Below, piece after piece: positions 26,747-34,947 of a stretch of 64,000 nucleotides of DNA. The stretch is from assembly GCA_910575555.1 (NCBI GenBank), contig CAJTFX010000011.1:89886-153885 (forward strand). The letters are read 5' to 3'. Source of the stretch: Lachnospiraceae bacterium (GTDB lineage: Bacteria; Bacillota; Clostridia; Lachnospirales; Lachnospiraceae). The notes under the pieces are model-generated. The model was given only the letters and a program-made list of their open reading frames with translations. It did not search any database and had not been told where the DNA came from. Every line of letters starts with the position of its first letter. Positions within the stretch are counted from its first letter, which is position 1. The translations under genes and the position numbers were made by a program.

Positions 26747-27265
26747 ATGAAGGTAAATATTAGAAAACTGGCAGTTGCAGGCATGATGACTGCCTTAGGC
26801 GTCAGCCTGTCAGCATTTTCCATTCCCATCGGGGCTTCCAGATGTTTTCCCATCCAACATCTTTTAAATGTACTGGCCGGGGTGTTTCTGGGACCTTCCT
26901 ATGCCGTGGGATTTGCCTTTTCCACCGCTCTGATTCGGAATCTGATGGGAACCGGAAGCCTTCTGGCATTTCCGGGCAGCATGGCCGGGGCTTTTCTGGG
27001 AGCTGTGCTGTTTCGGTATACGGGAAAAATATGGACGAACTTTTTGGGAGAAATTATGGGTACAGGAGTTATCGGAGGAATGCTCTGTTATCCGGTGGCC
27101 AGTTTGCTGTTGGGAAATCAGGAAGCTGCGCTGTTTACGTATGTGCTTCCCTTCTTTATCAGTACGGCCGGGGGATGTGTGCTGGCGGCAATTTTGCTGG
27201 GTGCCATGTACCGGTCCGGCACAGTTTCTTATCTGCAGGGAATACTGAAAGGGGCAGAGCAGTGA
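26747..27265 (+). CDS. thiW: ThiW energy-coupling-factor S component
   Basis: A 172-aa membrane protein with about five or six hydrophobic segments, substrate-binding subunit of an ECF transporter thought to import a thiazole precursor of thiamine. The start MKVNIRKLAVAGMMTALGVSLS is typical of S components, with PVGASRCFPIQH-like sequence (PIGASRCFPIQH) conserved in ThiW. The shared ECF module genes are not in this window. It ends with a GTGA overlap into thiM. Confidence 0.9.
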   Translation: MKVNIRKLAVAGMMTALGVSLSAFSIPIGASRCFPIQHLLNVLAGVFLGPSYAVGFAFSTALIRNLMGTGSLLAFPGSMAGAFLGAVLFRYTGKIWTNFLGEIMGTGVIGGMLCYPVASLLLGNQEAALFTYVLPFFISTAGGCVLAAILLGAMYRSGTVSYLQGILKGAEQ

Positions 27266-28113
27266 AAGCGAGGAATCCGGGAGAAAATTTGTTTGAATAC
27301 GCGCCGGAGCAGATAGCGGAAGTATTTGTGAGAATCCGGGCCCGTAACTATCTGGTTCATATGATTCCCAATACGGTGTCCGCTCCTCTGTGCGCCGACG
27401 GTCTGGCTGCGCTGGGAGCCCGGCCCCTGATGGCGGTAGCTGCAGAAGAAATGGCGGAAATTGTATCTCAGGCGGACGGCTGCGTGATTAATCTGGGGCA
27501 GATGACGAAAGAAAAGCAGAAAGCAGCCAGGATCGTGCTGAAACAGGCGGCAGAAGCAGGCCGGCCTCTGGTGTTAGATCCGGTGGGGTGCGGAGCCTCC
27601 CGGTTCCGGATGCAGGCAGTGCAACAGCTTTTGGCGCTGCCCTGGCAGGGAATCCTTAAGGGAAACCGCTCAGAACTGTACAGTATTCAGCAGCAGAAAT
27701 TAACCAGAGAAGGGATAGATTCTTTAGAGGAACGTTCCCTGCTCCATCAGATTTCCACGGGCAGGGTATATCTGGTTACCGGAGAAACCGACGAGATTCT
27801 CTGGAAAGATAAAATGATACAGATTCCCCACAGGGCAGCGAGCCATTGGAACATGGTAGGCACCGGATGCCTGGCAGGAGCAGTGACAGGCGCATGCTGC
27901 TGTGCAGCCGGAGAAATGTGCAGAGAATCTATGGGGAAGATATCTTTGGAATCTCTGAAATTAGCCGCTGTATCAGCAGCTTTGGGTATGGCATTCGCAC
28001 TGGAGCAGGCAGGAGCAGCCGAAGGATACGGGACAGCCAAATCCGCGCTGCTGAATGCCCTGGGACAGCTGTCAGCCAAACATTTTTCAGACTGGCTGCA
28101 GACTCTGAAATAA
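27262..28113 (+). CDS. thiM: Hydroxyethylthiazole kinase ThiM
   Basis: A 283-aa ribokinase-fold kinase that phosphorylates hydroxyethylthiazole salvaged from outside, consistent with ThiW upstream. Conserved blocks are VHMIPNTVSAPLCADGLAALGARPLMA-type substrate site, VLDPVGCGASRFR, the KGNRSE motif and the ATP/anion-hole GTGCLAGAV. The frame stays open far upstream, but the GTG at 27262 follows AGGGG and overlaps the thiW stop, giving the normal length. Confidence 0.93.
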   Translation: MKARNPGENLFEYAPEQIAEVFVRIRARNYLVHMIPNTVSAPLCADGLAALGARPLMAVAAEEMAEIVSQADGCVINLGQMTKEKQKAARIVLKQAAEAGRPLVLDPVGCGASRFRMQAVQQLLALPWQGILKGNRSELYSIQQQKLTREGIDSLEERSLLHQISTGRVYLVTGETDEILWKDKMIQIPHRAASHWNMVGTGCLAGAVTGACCCAAGEMCRESMGKISLESLKLAAVSAALGMAFALEQAGAAEGYGTAKSALLNALGQLSAKHFSDWLQTLK

Positions 28114-28161
28114 AAATTATGACCTGAAATAAAAAGCAAACCGTAACGAAAGGAGATCGCA

Positions 28162-28785
28162 ATGAAAAAGTGGCTGTACCTGATTGCAGACTTTTCTTAT
28201 GGAGAAGCCAGAATAGAAGCCGCCCTGAAAGCCGGTATAGATTATATTCAGCTGCGGGAGAAGGACATTTCTTCTGCAGAATATCTGCTGCGGGCCAAAA
28301 GAATGCGGGAAATAACCGATAAATACCGCACCAGGCTGATTATCAACGATCGGCTGGATATCGCCCTGTTAAGCGGGGCAGACGGAGTCCATTTGGGACA
28401 GGAGGATGTTCCGGTGAAGGACGCCAGAAAGCTTCTGGGTGCCCGGGGAATCATCGGAGCCACCGCTAAAACGCCGGAGCAGGCAAAACAGGCCATGGAA
28501 GCCGGAGCGGATTATCTGGGCAGCGGCGCATGGTTTTTTACAGAGACAAAGAAAGATGCCGTTCCCATTTCAGAGGAGACATATCTGCAGATTCTGCAGT
28601 TCGCGCCCATTCCAAATGTGGCAGTGGGAGGCATTAATGCAGAAAACGGCAGAAAACCCCTTTCTCTGGGAGCCAGCGGCCTGGCAATTTCTGCAGGGAT
28701 ACTGAAAGCAGAGGACCCGGAAGCGGAAACCCTTAAGATACGGCAGCTGTTAGAGCAAGGGGAATCTGCAGAAACGGAGGATTGA
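28162..28785 (+). CDS. thiE: Thiamine-phosphate synthase ThiE
   Basis: A 207-aa TIM-barrel enzyme joining the pyrimidine and thiazole phosphates into thiamine monophosphate. Typical elements: IDYIQLREKDISS, LIINDRLDIAL, ADGVHLGQEDVPV, GATAKTPEQA, GADYLGSGAWFFT and a glycine-rich phosphate site VAVGGINAENG. GAAAGGAGATCGCA precedes the ATG. The stop codon region adjoins the thiD start. Confidence 0.95.
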   Translation: MKKWLYLIADFSYGEARIEAALKAGIDYIQLREKDISSAEYLLRAKRMREITDKYRTRLIINDRLDIALLSGADGVHLGQEDVPVKDARKLLGARGIIGATAKTPEQAKQAMEAGADYLGSGAWFFTETKKDAVPISEETYLQILQFAPIPNVAVGGINAENGRKPLSLGASGLAISAGILKAEDPEAETLKIRQLLEQGESAETED

Positions 28786-28787
28786 AG

Positions 28788-29588
28788 GTGAAAACAGTGC
28801 TTACAATCGCAGGAAGCGACTGCAGCGGCGGCGCCGGCATTCAGGCAGATTTAAAGACCATTGCGGCCCACGGCCTGTATGGAGAGAGCGTAATTACAGC
28901 GCTGACAGCGCAGAATACATTGGGGGTAGCGGATATTATGCCGGTATCCCCTGATTTTTTGGAAAAACAATTGGAATGCGTATTTACGGATATAGCGCCG
29001 GACGCTGTGAAGCTGGGTATGATTCCGGGAATTTCCCAGATGAAAGTCATAAAGAAAAGCCTGGAACACTGGCAGGCAAAGCATGTGGTGATGGACCCGG
29101 TGATGGTGTCCACCAGCGGCAGAAATCTGATGGAGCCGGAGGCTCTCGCTTATTATCAGAAAGAACTGCTGCCCCTGGCAGAGATTTATACCCCCAACTT
29201 GCCGGAAGCAGAACTGCTGCTGAAAACAACTGTAAAAACAAAGGAAGAAAGGGTTGCGGCGGCAAGGGAGTTTGCGTTACAATACAAGGGTGTGTTATAT
29301 TTAAAAGGCGGCCATGACCAGCTTTTTGCAGATGATTTACTCTGTCTGGAGGGAGAGCCTCTGTGGATTTTTGGAGAACATATTGACAATCCAAACACCC
29401 ACGGGACAGGATGCACTCTGTCTTCTGCTATTGCCTGCGGACTTGCCCGGGGGCTTGGAGCAGAAGAAAGTGTAAGGAAGGCCAAGGAATATATTACCGG
29501 GGCCATTGCAGACGGAATGAATCTTGGAAAGGGAAACGGCCCGCTGAACCATATGTACCGAATCAACCGCTGTCTGCCCGAAATTTAA
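28788..29588 (+). CDS. thiD: Hydroxymethylpyrimidine (phosphate) kinase ThiD
   Basis: A 266-aa ribokinase-fold enzyme that phosphorylates HMP and HMP phosphate. The start reads MKTVLTIAGSDCSGGAGIQAD; further motifs are VVMDPVMVSTSGRNLM, TPNLPEAELLL and the anion hole NTHGTGCTLSSAIACGLA. GTG 28788 is chosen because GGAGG lies 7 bp before it; a TTG six bases upstream is the alternative. Last gene of the thiamine operon. Confidence 0.94.
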   Translation: MKTVLTIAGSDCSGGAGIQADLKTIAAHGLYGESVITALTAQNTLGVADIMPVSPDFLEKQLECVFTDIAPDAVKLGMIPGISQMKVIKKSLEHWQAKHVVMDPVMVSTSGRNLMEPEALAYYQKELLPLAEIYTPNLPEAELLLKTTVKTKEERVAAAREFALQYKGVLYLKGGHDQLFADDLLCLEGEPLWIFGEHIDNPNTHGTGCTLSSAIACGLARGLGAEESVRKAKEYITGAIADGMNLGKGNGPLNHMYRINRCLPEI

Positions 29589-29667
29589 CAGGCGGTACAG
29601 AGGATGCTGAGCAGCGAAGAAACTGCAGCAGTGCATGATGGTGATTACAGGAAAGGAGATTTTGCAG

Positions 29668-30549
29668 ATGAAGAAGAAATTGCTATTGTTTGGATTGGGA
29701 ATCTGTCTGCTGTTTACTGCCTGTTCCGGGAAAAATGCAGCGGAAAATACAAAGCAGCAGGAAGAAAAAACAGATGATAAGCAGGAAACAAAGCCAGAGA
29801 AGGAAGAGGAAAAAGAAGAAAAAGAGGAAACGGACTTTCCGGAAGAAGCCGGCGTGGAATTGACCAAGGCTCCGGAAGTGTCGTTTGTAGATTATTCGAA
29901 AAATATTACCGATGAAAAAACGGGTACGCTGCTTCTTTCTGTTACGGAAAACTGCCCTGTGGTTTCCATTCCGGAGAATGAGGCTGCGGCCGAGAAAATA
30001 AATATGGCTTTTGATCAAAAGCATTCAGAAGCGCAGGCTTATATTGAGGAAGATACAGAACTGGCAAAAAACGCTTATGAGGGATTGTCAGAGGAGGAGA
30101 GGAAGGACTGGTCAGGCTACGGATACGGCGCCACTTACAAAATGGTCTATGCTTCTACTAGGATCTTGAGCATTGAAGCCCAGAATTATCAGTGGCAGGG
30201 AACGCCTCATCCCAATACCTGGACTTCTTCTTATTGTTTTGACGCCTCCACTGGAAAACTTCTGTCCCTGTCAGATATTTTTACAGACAAAGCAGAGGCC
30301 GGAAAAATAGTGGAAGAACATATTTTGAAAAAAATTACAGAGGACCCCTATAAAGACGGCTTGATGGAGGATTATGAAAGCTTTGTGCCGGATGTTCTGA
30401 CAGAGGATGTATTTTACTTGAATGACAAGGGCCTGGTGGTGATCTGCAATCCCTATATACTGACTACTTATGCGGCAGGGATTATTGAGATTGAAGTGCC
30501 TTATGATGCATTAAAAGATGTAATGAACGAGAAATATATACTGGACTGA
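29668..30549 (+). CDS. Lipoprotein with DUF3298/RsiV-like domain
   Basis: A 293-aa surface lipoprotein. The signal peptide ends in the lipobox LFTAC (Cys at about residue 21), followed by a Lys/Glu-rich spacer and a folded domain ending in YLNDKGLVVICNPYILTTYAAGIIEIEVPY, typical of DUF3298 as found in the anti-sigma factor RsiV and related exported proteins. No sigma-factor gene is adjacent, so a regulatory role is not supported. AAAGGAGATTTTGCAG precedes the ATG at 29668. Confidence 0.8.
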   Translation: MKKKLLLFGLGICLLFTACSGKNAAENTKQQEEKTDDKQETKPEKEEEKEEKEETDFPEEAGVELTKAPEVSFVDYSKNITDEKTGTLLLSVTENCPVVSIPENEAAAEKINMAFDQKHSEAQAYIEEDTELAKNAYEGLSEEERKDWSGYGYGATYKMVYASTRILSIEAQNYQWQGTPHPNTWTSSYCFDASTGKLLSLSDIFTDKAEAGKIVEEHILKKITEDPYKDGLMEDYESFVPDVLTEDVFYLNDKGLVVICNPYILTTYAAGIIEIEVPYDALKDVMNEKYILD

Positions 30550-30562
30550 TAAGGGAATCATT

Positions 30563-31042
30563 ATGGAGAAATCGAATCTGACAACCTTGTGTTATGTGGA
30601 GCAGGACGGAAAATACCTGATGCTCCACCGGGTAAAAAAGGAACGGGATGTCAATAAAGACAAATGGATTGGAATCGGCGGACATTTTGAACCGGGAGAA
30701 AGCCCGGAGGAATGTCTGCTTCGGGAAGTGAAGGAGGAGACCGGTCTTACGCTGACCGGTTATTCTTTCCGGGGAATCATTACCTTTTCTGCAGCGGGAT
30801 GGCCGGTAGAATATATGTGTCTTTATACCGCGGACAGTTTTGAGGGAACACTGACAGAATGCAATGAGGGGACCCTGGAATGGGTAGATAAAGAACAGGT
30901 GCTTTCTCTGAATATCTGGGAGGGAGATAAAATATTCTTCCGTCTGCTGTTGGAGGACGCGCCCTTTTTCTCATTGAAGCTCAGCTACGAGGGCGACCTG
31001 TTGACCCAGGCGGTACTGAATGGACAAAGACTGACCTTGTGA
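30563..31042 (+). CDS. NUDIX hydrolase (8-oxo-dGTP-type)
   Basis: A 159-aa NUDIX protein. The Nudix box is complete: GGHFEPGESPEECLLREVKEETGL spans about residues 37-60, with the REVKEE metal-binding helix. The close MutT/YtkD-like length and sequence suggest removal of oxidised nucleotides, although substrate cannot be told from sequence. Starts 13 bp after the lipoprotein stop and converges on a DNA glycosylase gene. Confidence 0.85.
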   Translation: MEKSNLTTLCYVEQDGKYLMLHRVKKERDVNKDKWIGIGGHFEPGESPEECLLREVKEETGLTLTGYSFRGIITFSAAGWPVEYMCLYTADSFEGTLTECNEGTLEWVDKEQVLSLNIWEGDKIFFRLLLEDAPFFSLKLSYEGDLLTQAVLNGQRLTL

Positions 31043-31045
31043 TGC

Positions 31046-31645
31046 TCAACATAACAGATAGGGTTCTACGGCCCGCTTCCAGTGGTCTGCCAGCCGTTCC
31101 AGATTCCAGGCGGCATTGGCAGGACTGGTGGAAGGAAGTTTGTGTATGGCGGCATACCGGGAAAGATCTGCCGGCAAATGGGGGCTGCCGGAATCTGGAG
31201 ATAAGCCTGCCAGTGAATGGGAGCTGCCGGAGCCTGCGGATGGGTCCGCCAGCATGGGCACCGTGTATTTTTTGTAAAGTTCACATGCTTTGCTGCCGTT
31301 TCCAAAGACTGCCTGAATGGAAGTCTGCCTCAGCAGGCCGGGAATGTCGGCAGGAACCACATTGCGGATGCTGCTGTCGGAAGAACCGATGATATCGCAG
31401 CTTAAAATAACGTCCCAAAGGGCGATTCCATGAGACAAAAGAAGATGCTTTTTCTCCGGAACAGACGAAGGAACCGGCTCGCCGGTTATGGCCGCCAGAA
31501 TCTTCCAGAACCGGTTCTGGGGATGGCCGTAGTAGAAATGCTGTTCTCTGGATTTTACAGAAGGGAAGGTGCCCAGAATCAGAATTCTGGAATCTTTCTG
31601 AAAAACAGGATCAAATTCATGGGTGAGCCTCTGATATTCTGACAT
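31046..31645 (-). CDS. Uracil-DNA glycosylase superfamily, deoxyinosine-type
   Basis: A 199-aa base-excision repair enzyme of the family that removes hypoxanthine/uracil. Motif 1 is LGTFPSVKSREQHFYYGHPQ followed by NRFW; the C-terminal motif is LPSTSPANAAW. Between about residues 130 and 165 there is a Ser/Pro/Gly-rich insert (ADPSAGSGSSHSLAG then SPDSGSPHLPAD) encoded by two imperfect 39-bp repeats, which looks like an expansion in a surface loop. Converges with the NUDIX gene, so two nucleotide-damage genes end side by side. Confidence 0.86.
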   Translation of the reverse strand: MSEYQRLTHEFDPVFQKDSRILILGTFPSVKSREQHFYYGHPQNRFWKILAAITGEPVPSSVPEKKHLLLSHGIALWDVILSCDIIGSSDSSIRNVVPADIPGLLRQTSIQAVFGNGSKACELYKKYTVPMLADPSAGSGSSHSLAGLSPDSGSPHLPADLSRYAAIHKLPSTSPANAAWNLERLADHWKRAVEPYLLC

Positions 31646-31696
31646 GGGCAGTTCCTTTCTGTGTAGTTTTTTGTGATACCTGGCGCAACAGTCCTT

Positions 31697-33721
31697 TTAC
31701 TCGTCGTGTTTTAATGAAAACCGGCTGATCAGTCCTTTTAAATTCTGCGCCTGGGCTGCCAGTTCTTCACTGGAGGAGGCGCTTTCCTGTGCAGTCATGG
31801 AATTAGTAGTAACTGCCACAGACATTTGTTCAAATCCTGTGTTAATCTGTTCAATGGCCGCTGCCTGTTCTCTTGCCGCTTCTGCAATCTCTGCAATAAT
31901 GTCGTTGATTTCACTGGTATTGCTTACTACATGGGTAAGGGACTCGGCTGTTTCGTTGGCAATATTTGTGCCGTTTTCCACTGTTTCAATGGACTTCAAA
32001 ATCAACTGGGCAGTGTTCTGCGCTGCTTTTGCGCTTTCTTCCGCAAGGCTTCGCACTTCCTCTGCCACAACAGAGAAGCCTCTTCCGGCTTCACCGGCCC
32101 GCGCCGCTTCAATGGCGGCATTTAATGACAGCAGGTTGGTCTGTTCTGCAATATCTTCAATGTTTCTGATAATGTCGCTGATCTTGGAAGATCCGGCTTT
32201 GATATCAGCCATGGCATTGATCATGGACTGCATCTGCAGGTTGCAGGTTTCTACGTTTTTCTCAGCTTCCAGGGAGCGGAGATTTGCCAGAGAGGCATTT
32301 TCTGCCGTAAGCCTTACCTGTTCGGAAACATTCGCAATGCTTGCGGTAAGCTCTTCTAACACGCTTGCCTGGTCGGTGGTGCTGTCCGCCAGGTTTTTAG
32401 CCCCCAGAGAGGTGCCGTCTGAGTGATCCGCCACAAGATCGGCAGCGCTGTTCATCTGCATCATGGTTTCATTGAGGGAGCCCACAATGGTGTCGATGGA
32501 TTCCTTTAAGCTGACGAAATCTCCGGTGAAGCTGGCCTCTGTCTGAATGTCCAGATTTCCGTCCGACAACTGTGCAAGTACCCTGGTAATATCAGAGATA
32601 TACAGATTCAGGCTTTGGATAGTCTCATTCAGGTTATTGGAAAGAATGGTAAGCTCATTTCCGGTGTTGATGATTTCAACCGGTGTTTTCAAATCGCCTT
32701 CCGCAAGCTTAACCAGACGTTCTGTGACAGAATCCACCGGATGAATAATGTCTTTGATTTTACGCGCCGTCAGGGAGATATTTACAGCTAAAAGCAGGAT
32801 GCCGATGATACTGTTGACAAGTACGGAAATCAAAACGATAGATGTAAATTCCCGATGGGGCGCAGTAATAATCAGACGCCAGTCCCCGTGGCCTTTGACC
32901 GGGCAGTAAGCGGCAAACATGCTTTTACCGTTCTGGCGGTAAGTGATTGTGCCTGATTGATCCGTGGAAAGGATTTTCTTGGTTGCCTTAGCCAGAGAGG
33001 GATTTTTCCCGTCTGTCTGGGTGACAGCATTGGACTGATCTGCAATTTTCTGCTGATCCTTATGAAAAATAACAGTGCCTTCTTTATTTATAATATAGGC
33101 GTGGCCTGTTTTTCCGAATGTGATTTCTCCGATTTTGTCATTGACGGAATCAACCAGATCCACAATATAGACAGTGCCCACAATTTTGTCGTCATTGTAA
33201 ACCGGCGCGCCGCTGATAATAATGATATCGCCGTTGAGGCGGTTGATAATCGGCTCGCCTACAAAGACGTCCCCTTTGGATGCTGTCTGGAAATGAAGCT
33301 GGTCGTTAAAGTCGAAATCCCCGTAATTGGAATAGCCCTGTCCGTTTAACTCCACAAATCCCACTTCATCATAGTTATTCTGGGAGCGGACATTTTCCAT
33401 GGCTTCTAATTTTTCCTCCTTGGAAGCGCTGGTGTCCCGGATGGTTTCTAAAGAAGCCACATTCAGCGCATTTACTTCCAGAGTGTGCAGCGTCTGCTCC
33501 ACCGCGGAAGAGGTTGAGTTCAGCGCCACATTCGCCATTTCATGAAGCGTGTTCATATTGCTGAAATACATAAACACGCCGGATACAATAATCAGCGTAA
33601 TGACTGACAGCAGAAACAGCCGGGTAACCTGGGTAACCAGAAGCTTCTGAAGGCTCTGGTCCTGATTCTGCTTCTTTTCCGGTTTTGCCGGGTTGGAAAT
33701 CTGTTTTTTCATCTTTTTCAT
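31697..33721 (-). CDS. Transmembrane chemoreceptor (dCache, HAMP, MCP)
   Basis: A 674-aa chemoreceptor: cytoplasmic tail, membrane segment (about 30-52), extracellular dCache-type sensor (about 55-290, with GYSNYGDFDFNDQLHFQTASKGDVFVGEPI), second membrane segment (about 295-318), HAMP region and a C-terminal signalling hairpin whose tip reads [21 protein letters not shown]. The start at 33721 follows AGGAGGCCAAAG. No che genes are in the window. Ligand unknown; dCache receptors often sense amino acids. Confidence 0.92.
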   Translation of the reverse strand: MKKMKKQISNPAKPEKKQNQDQSLQKLLVTQVTRLFLLSVITLIIVSGVFMYFSNMNTLHEMANVALNSTSSAVEQTLHTLEVNALNVASLETIRDTSASKEEKLEAMENVRSQNNYDEVGFVELNGQGYSNYGDFDFNDQLHFQTASKGDVFVGEPIINRLNGDIIIISGAPVYNDDKIVGTVYIVDLVDSVNDKIGEITFGKTGHAYIINKEGTVIFHKDQQKIADQSNAVTQTDGKNPSLAKATKKILSTDQSGTITYRQNGKSMFAAYCPVKGHGDWRLIITAPHREFTSIVLISVLVNSIIGILLLAVNISLTARKIKDIIHPVDSVTERLVKLAEGDLKTPVEIINTGNELTILSNNLNETIQSLNLYISDITRVLAQLSDGNLDIQTEASFTGDFVSLKESIDTIVGSLNETMMQMNSAADLVADHSDGTSLGAKNLADSTTDQASVLEELTASIANVSEQVRLTAENASLANLRSLEAEKNVETCNLQMQSMINAMADIKAGSSKISDIIRNIEDIAEQTNLLSLNAAIEAARAGEAGRGFSVVAEEVRSLAEESAKAAQNTAQLILKSIETVENGTNIANETAESLTHVVSNTSEINDIIAEIAEAAREQAAAIEQINTGFEQMSVAVTTNSMTAQESASSSEELAAQAQNLKGLISRFSLKHDE

Positions 33722-33868
33722 CTTTGGCCTCCTGTTTTTTATCAGTTCCTGGCTGAGTGAAACGCCGCGGCCCTACGAATGGAACTGTTCAAATTCTTTG
33801 AATTCAGAATAGCATTTCAGGGGTGTGCTGTCAATGTGAAATCTTGCTCAGGAAGTGTTTTTCAGCAG

Positions 33869-33897
33869 TTGCAAAGTTTGGAAAATCCCTATATAAT
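33869..33897 (+). promoter_or_regulatory. Promoter of the exonuclease gene
   Basis: TTGCAA at 33869-33874 and perfect TATAAT at 33892-33897 with a 17-bp spacer. Confidence 0.75.
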
Positions 33898-33924
33898 CAA
33901 GCTGTAACGGAAGGGAGAAAAGCA

Positions 33925-34599
33925 ATGGTAAAAAACAGAGGAAAACGGCTGACCAGATATGCAGAAGATTATGTGGTGTTTGATTTGGAGACTACAGGAG
34001 TTCGTCAGGGACTGGATCGGATTATAGAGATATCTGCCGTAAAGGTGCGGGGCCATAAAGTAACGGAAGAATATACAACACTGGTAAATCCTGAAATGCA
34101 TATTCCGAAAGGGGCCACGGCAGTCAACGGCATTACGGACGATATGGTAAGGGATGCGCCGAAGATGAAAGAGGCGGTGGAAGGATTTTTGGCTTTTATT
34201 GGAAACGATATTCTGGTGGGCCACAATATTCATACCTTTGATTTGAATTTTATCTGTGACGCAGCCATGGAAACCCTTGGGGCAGAAGTGAAAAACGATT
34301 ACGTGGACACCTTATACCTGGCAAGAAAATGCCTGCCGCAGCTGTCCCATCACAGACTGGTGGATGTGGCGGAGCATTTCGGGCTCAGCACTAAGGGAGC
34401 CCACCGCGCCCTGAACGACTGTATGATGAATCAGGGCAGCTATGAAGAACTGGGGAAAATCCTGCGGACCATGCAGCCGATATCTTCCGACGTCCGCTGC
34501 CCCCTCTGCGGTGGGGAGATGGTGAAGCGAAAAGGAAAATACGGGGAATTTTATGGATGCAGCAGTTTTCCAGGCTGCCGCGGGACCCGGAAATTATAG
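33925..34599 (+). CDS. DnaQ-like 3'-5' exonuclease with topoisomerase-type zinc finger
   Basis: A 224-aa nuclease. The N-terminal DEDDh exonuclease domain (about 10-170) has FDLETTG, HNIHTFDLNF and HRALND. The C-terminal ~35 residues (CPLCGGEMVKRKGKYGEFYG then CSSFPGC) form a C4 zinc finger of the type found at the end of topoisomerase I. The topB gene lies 350 bp downstream, so the pair may act on the same DNA. ATG 33925 follows GGAAGGGAGAAAAGCA; the upstream frame extension lacks an RBS. Confidence 0.9.
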   Translation: MVKNRGKRLTRYAEDYVVFDLETTGVRQGLDRIIEISAVKVRGHKVTEEYTTLVNPEMHIPKGATAVNGITDDMVRDAPKMKEAVEGFLAFIGNDILVGHNIHTFDLNFICDAAMETLGAEVKNDYVDTLYLARKCLPQLSHHRLVDVAEHFGLSTKGAHRALNDCMMNQGSYEELGKILRTMQPISSDVRCPLCGGEMVKRKGKYGEFYGCSSFPGCRGTRKL

Positions 34600-34675
34600 C
34601 GGCTTTCGGGATTGCCGCAGAGCCGGAAAAACATATAGTTTTCCAGGCTGCCGCGGGACCCGGAAATTATAGCGG
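34564..34675. repeat. Direct duplication of the exonuclease gene end
   Basis: A 39-bp sequence covering the last codons and stop of the exonuclease gene (34564-34602) is repeated exactly at 34637-34675, a 73-bp period. A third, diverged partial copy follows at about 34678-34706. The copies downstream of the stop are not translated from an obvious start. Confidence 0.85.
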
Positions 34676-34716
34676 AATTTTAGGCTGCCCCAGGACCGGG
34701 AAGATAGGAGAATATC

Positions 34717-34944
34717 ATGTTTGGAAGAAAGAAAAAGCAGCATTCGGAAATACAGCCTTATAATCCCATAAAGCAGACGCCTGTCATCCGTGCCAGCATT
34801 TGCACCGGAGAGCAGGTGGCCGGATTTAAGGATAAAGAAAGCGGGAAATTTGAGGAAGCCATGTTAATCCGGGGCGAAGGGGATTTGCAGGAGTTCTGCA
34901 GCCGTTTCGGAGTAAACCGGGAAGATATTAAGAAAGTGTGGTAA
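34717..34944 (+). CDS. Conserved small hypothetical protein
   Basis: A 75-aa protein, MFGRKKKQHSEIQPYNPIKQ at the start, basic N-terminus, then a compact segment ending VNREDIKKVW. No domain is recognised. A good ATAGGAG RBS precedes the ATG, and its stop is 3 bp from the topB start, so it is probably translated and coupled to topB. Confidence 0.72.
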   Translation: MFGRKKKQHSEIQPYNPIKQTPVIRASICTGEQVAGFKDKESGKFEEAMLIRGEGDLQEFCSRFGVNREDIKKVW

Positions 34945-34947
34945 GAG

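Noticed and set aside
26842..27261. 140-residue N-terminal extension of ThiM
   Set aside because: It overlaps thiW in another frame; the GTG at 27262 has an RBS and gives the family length.
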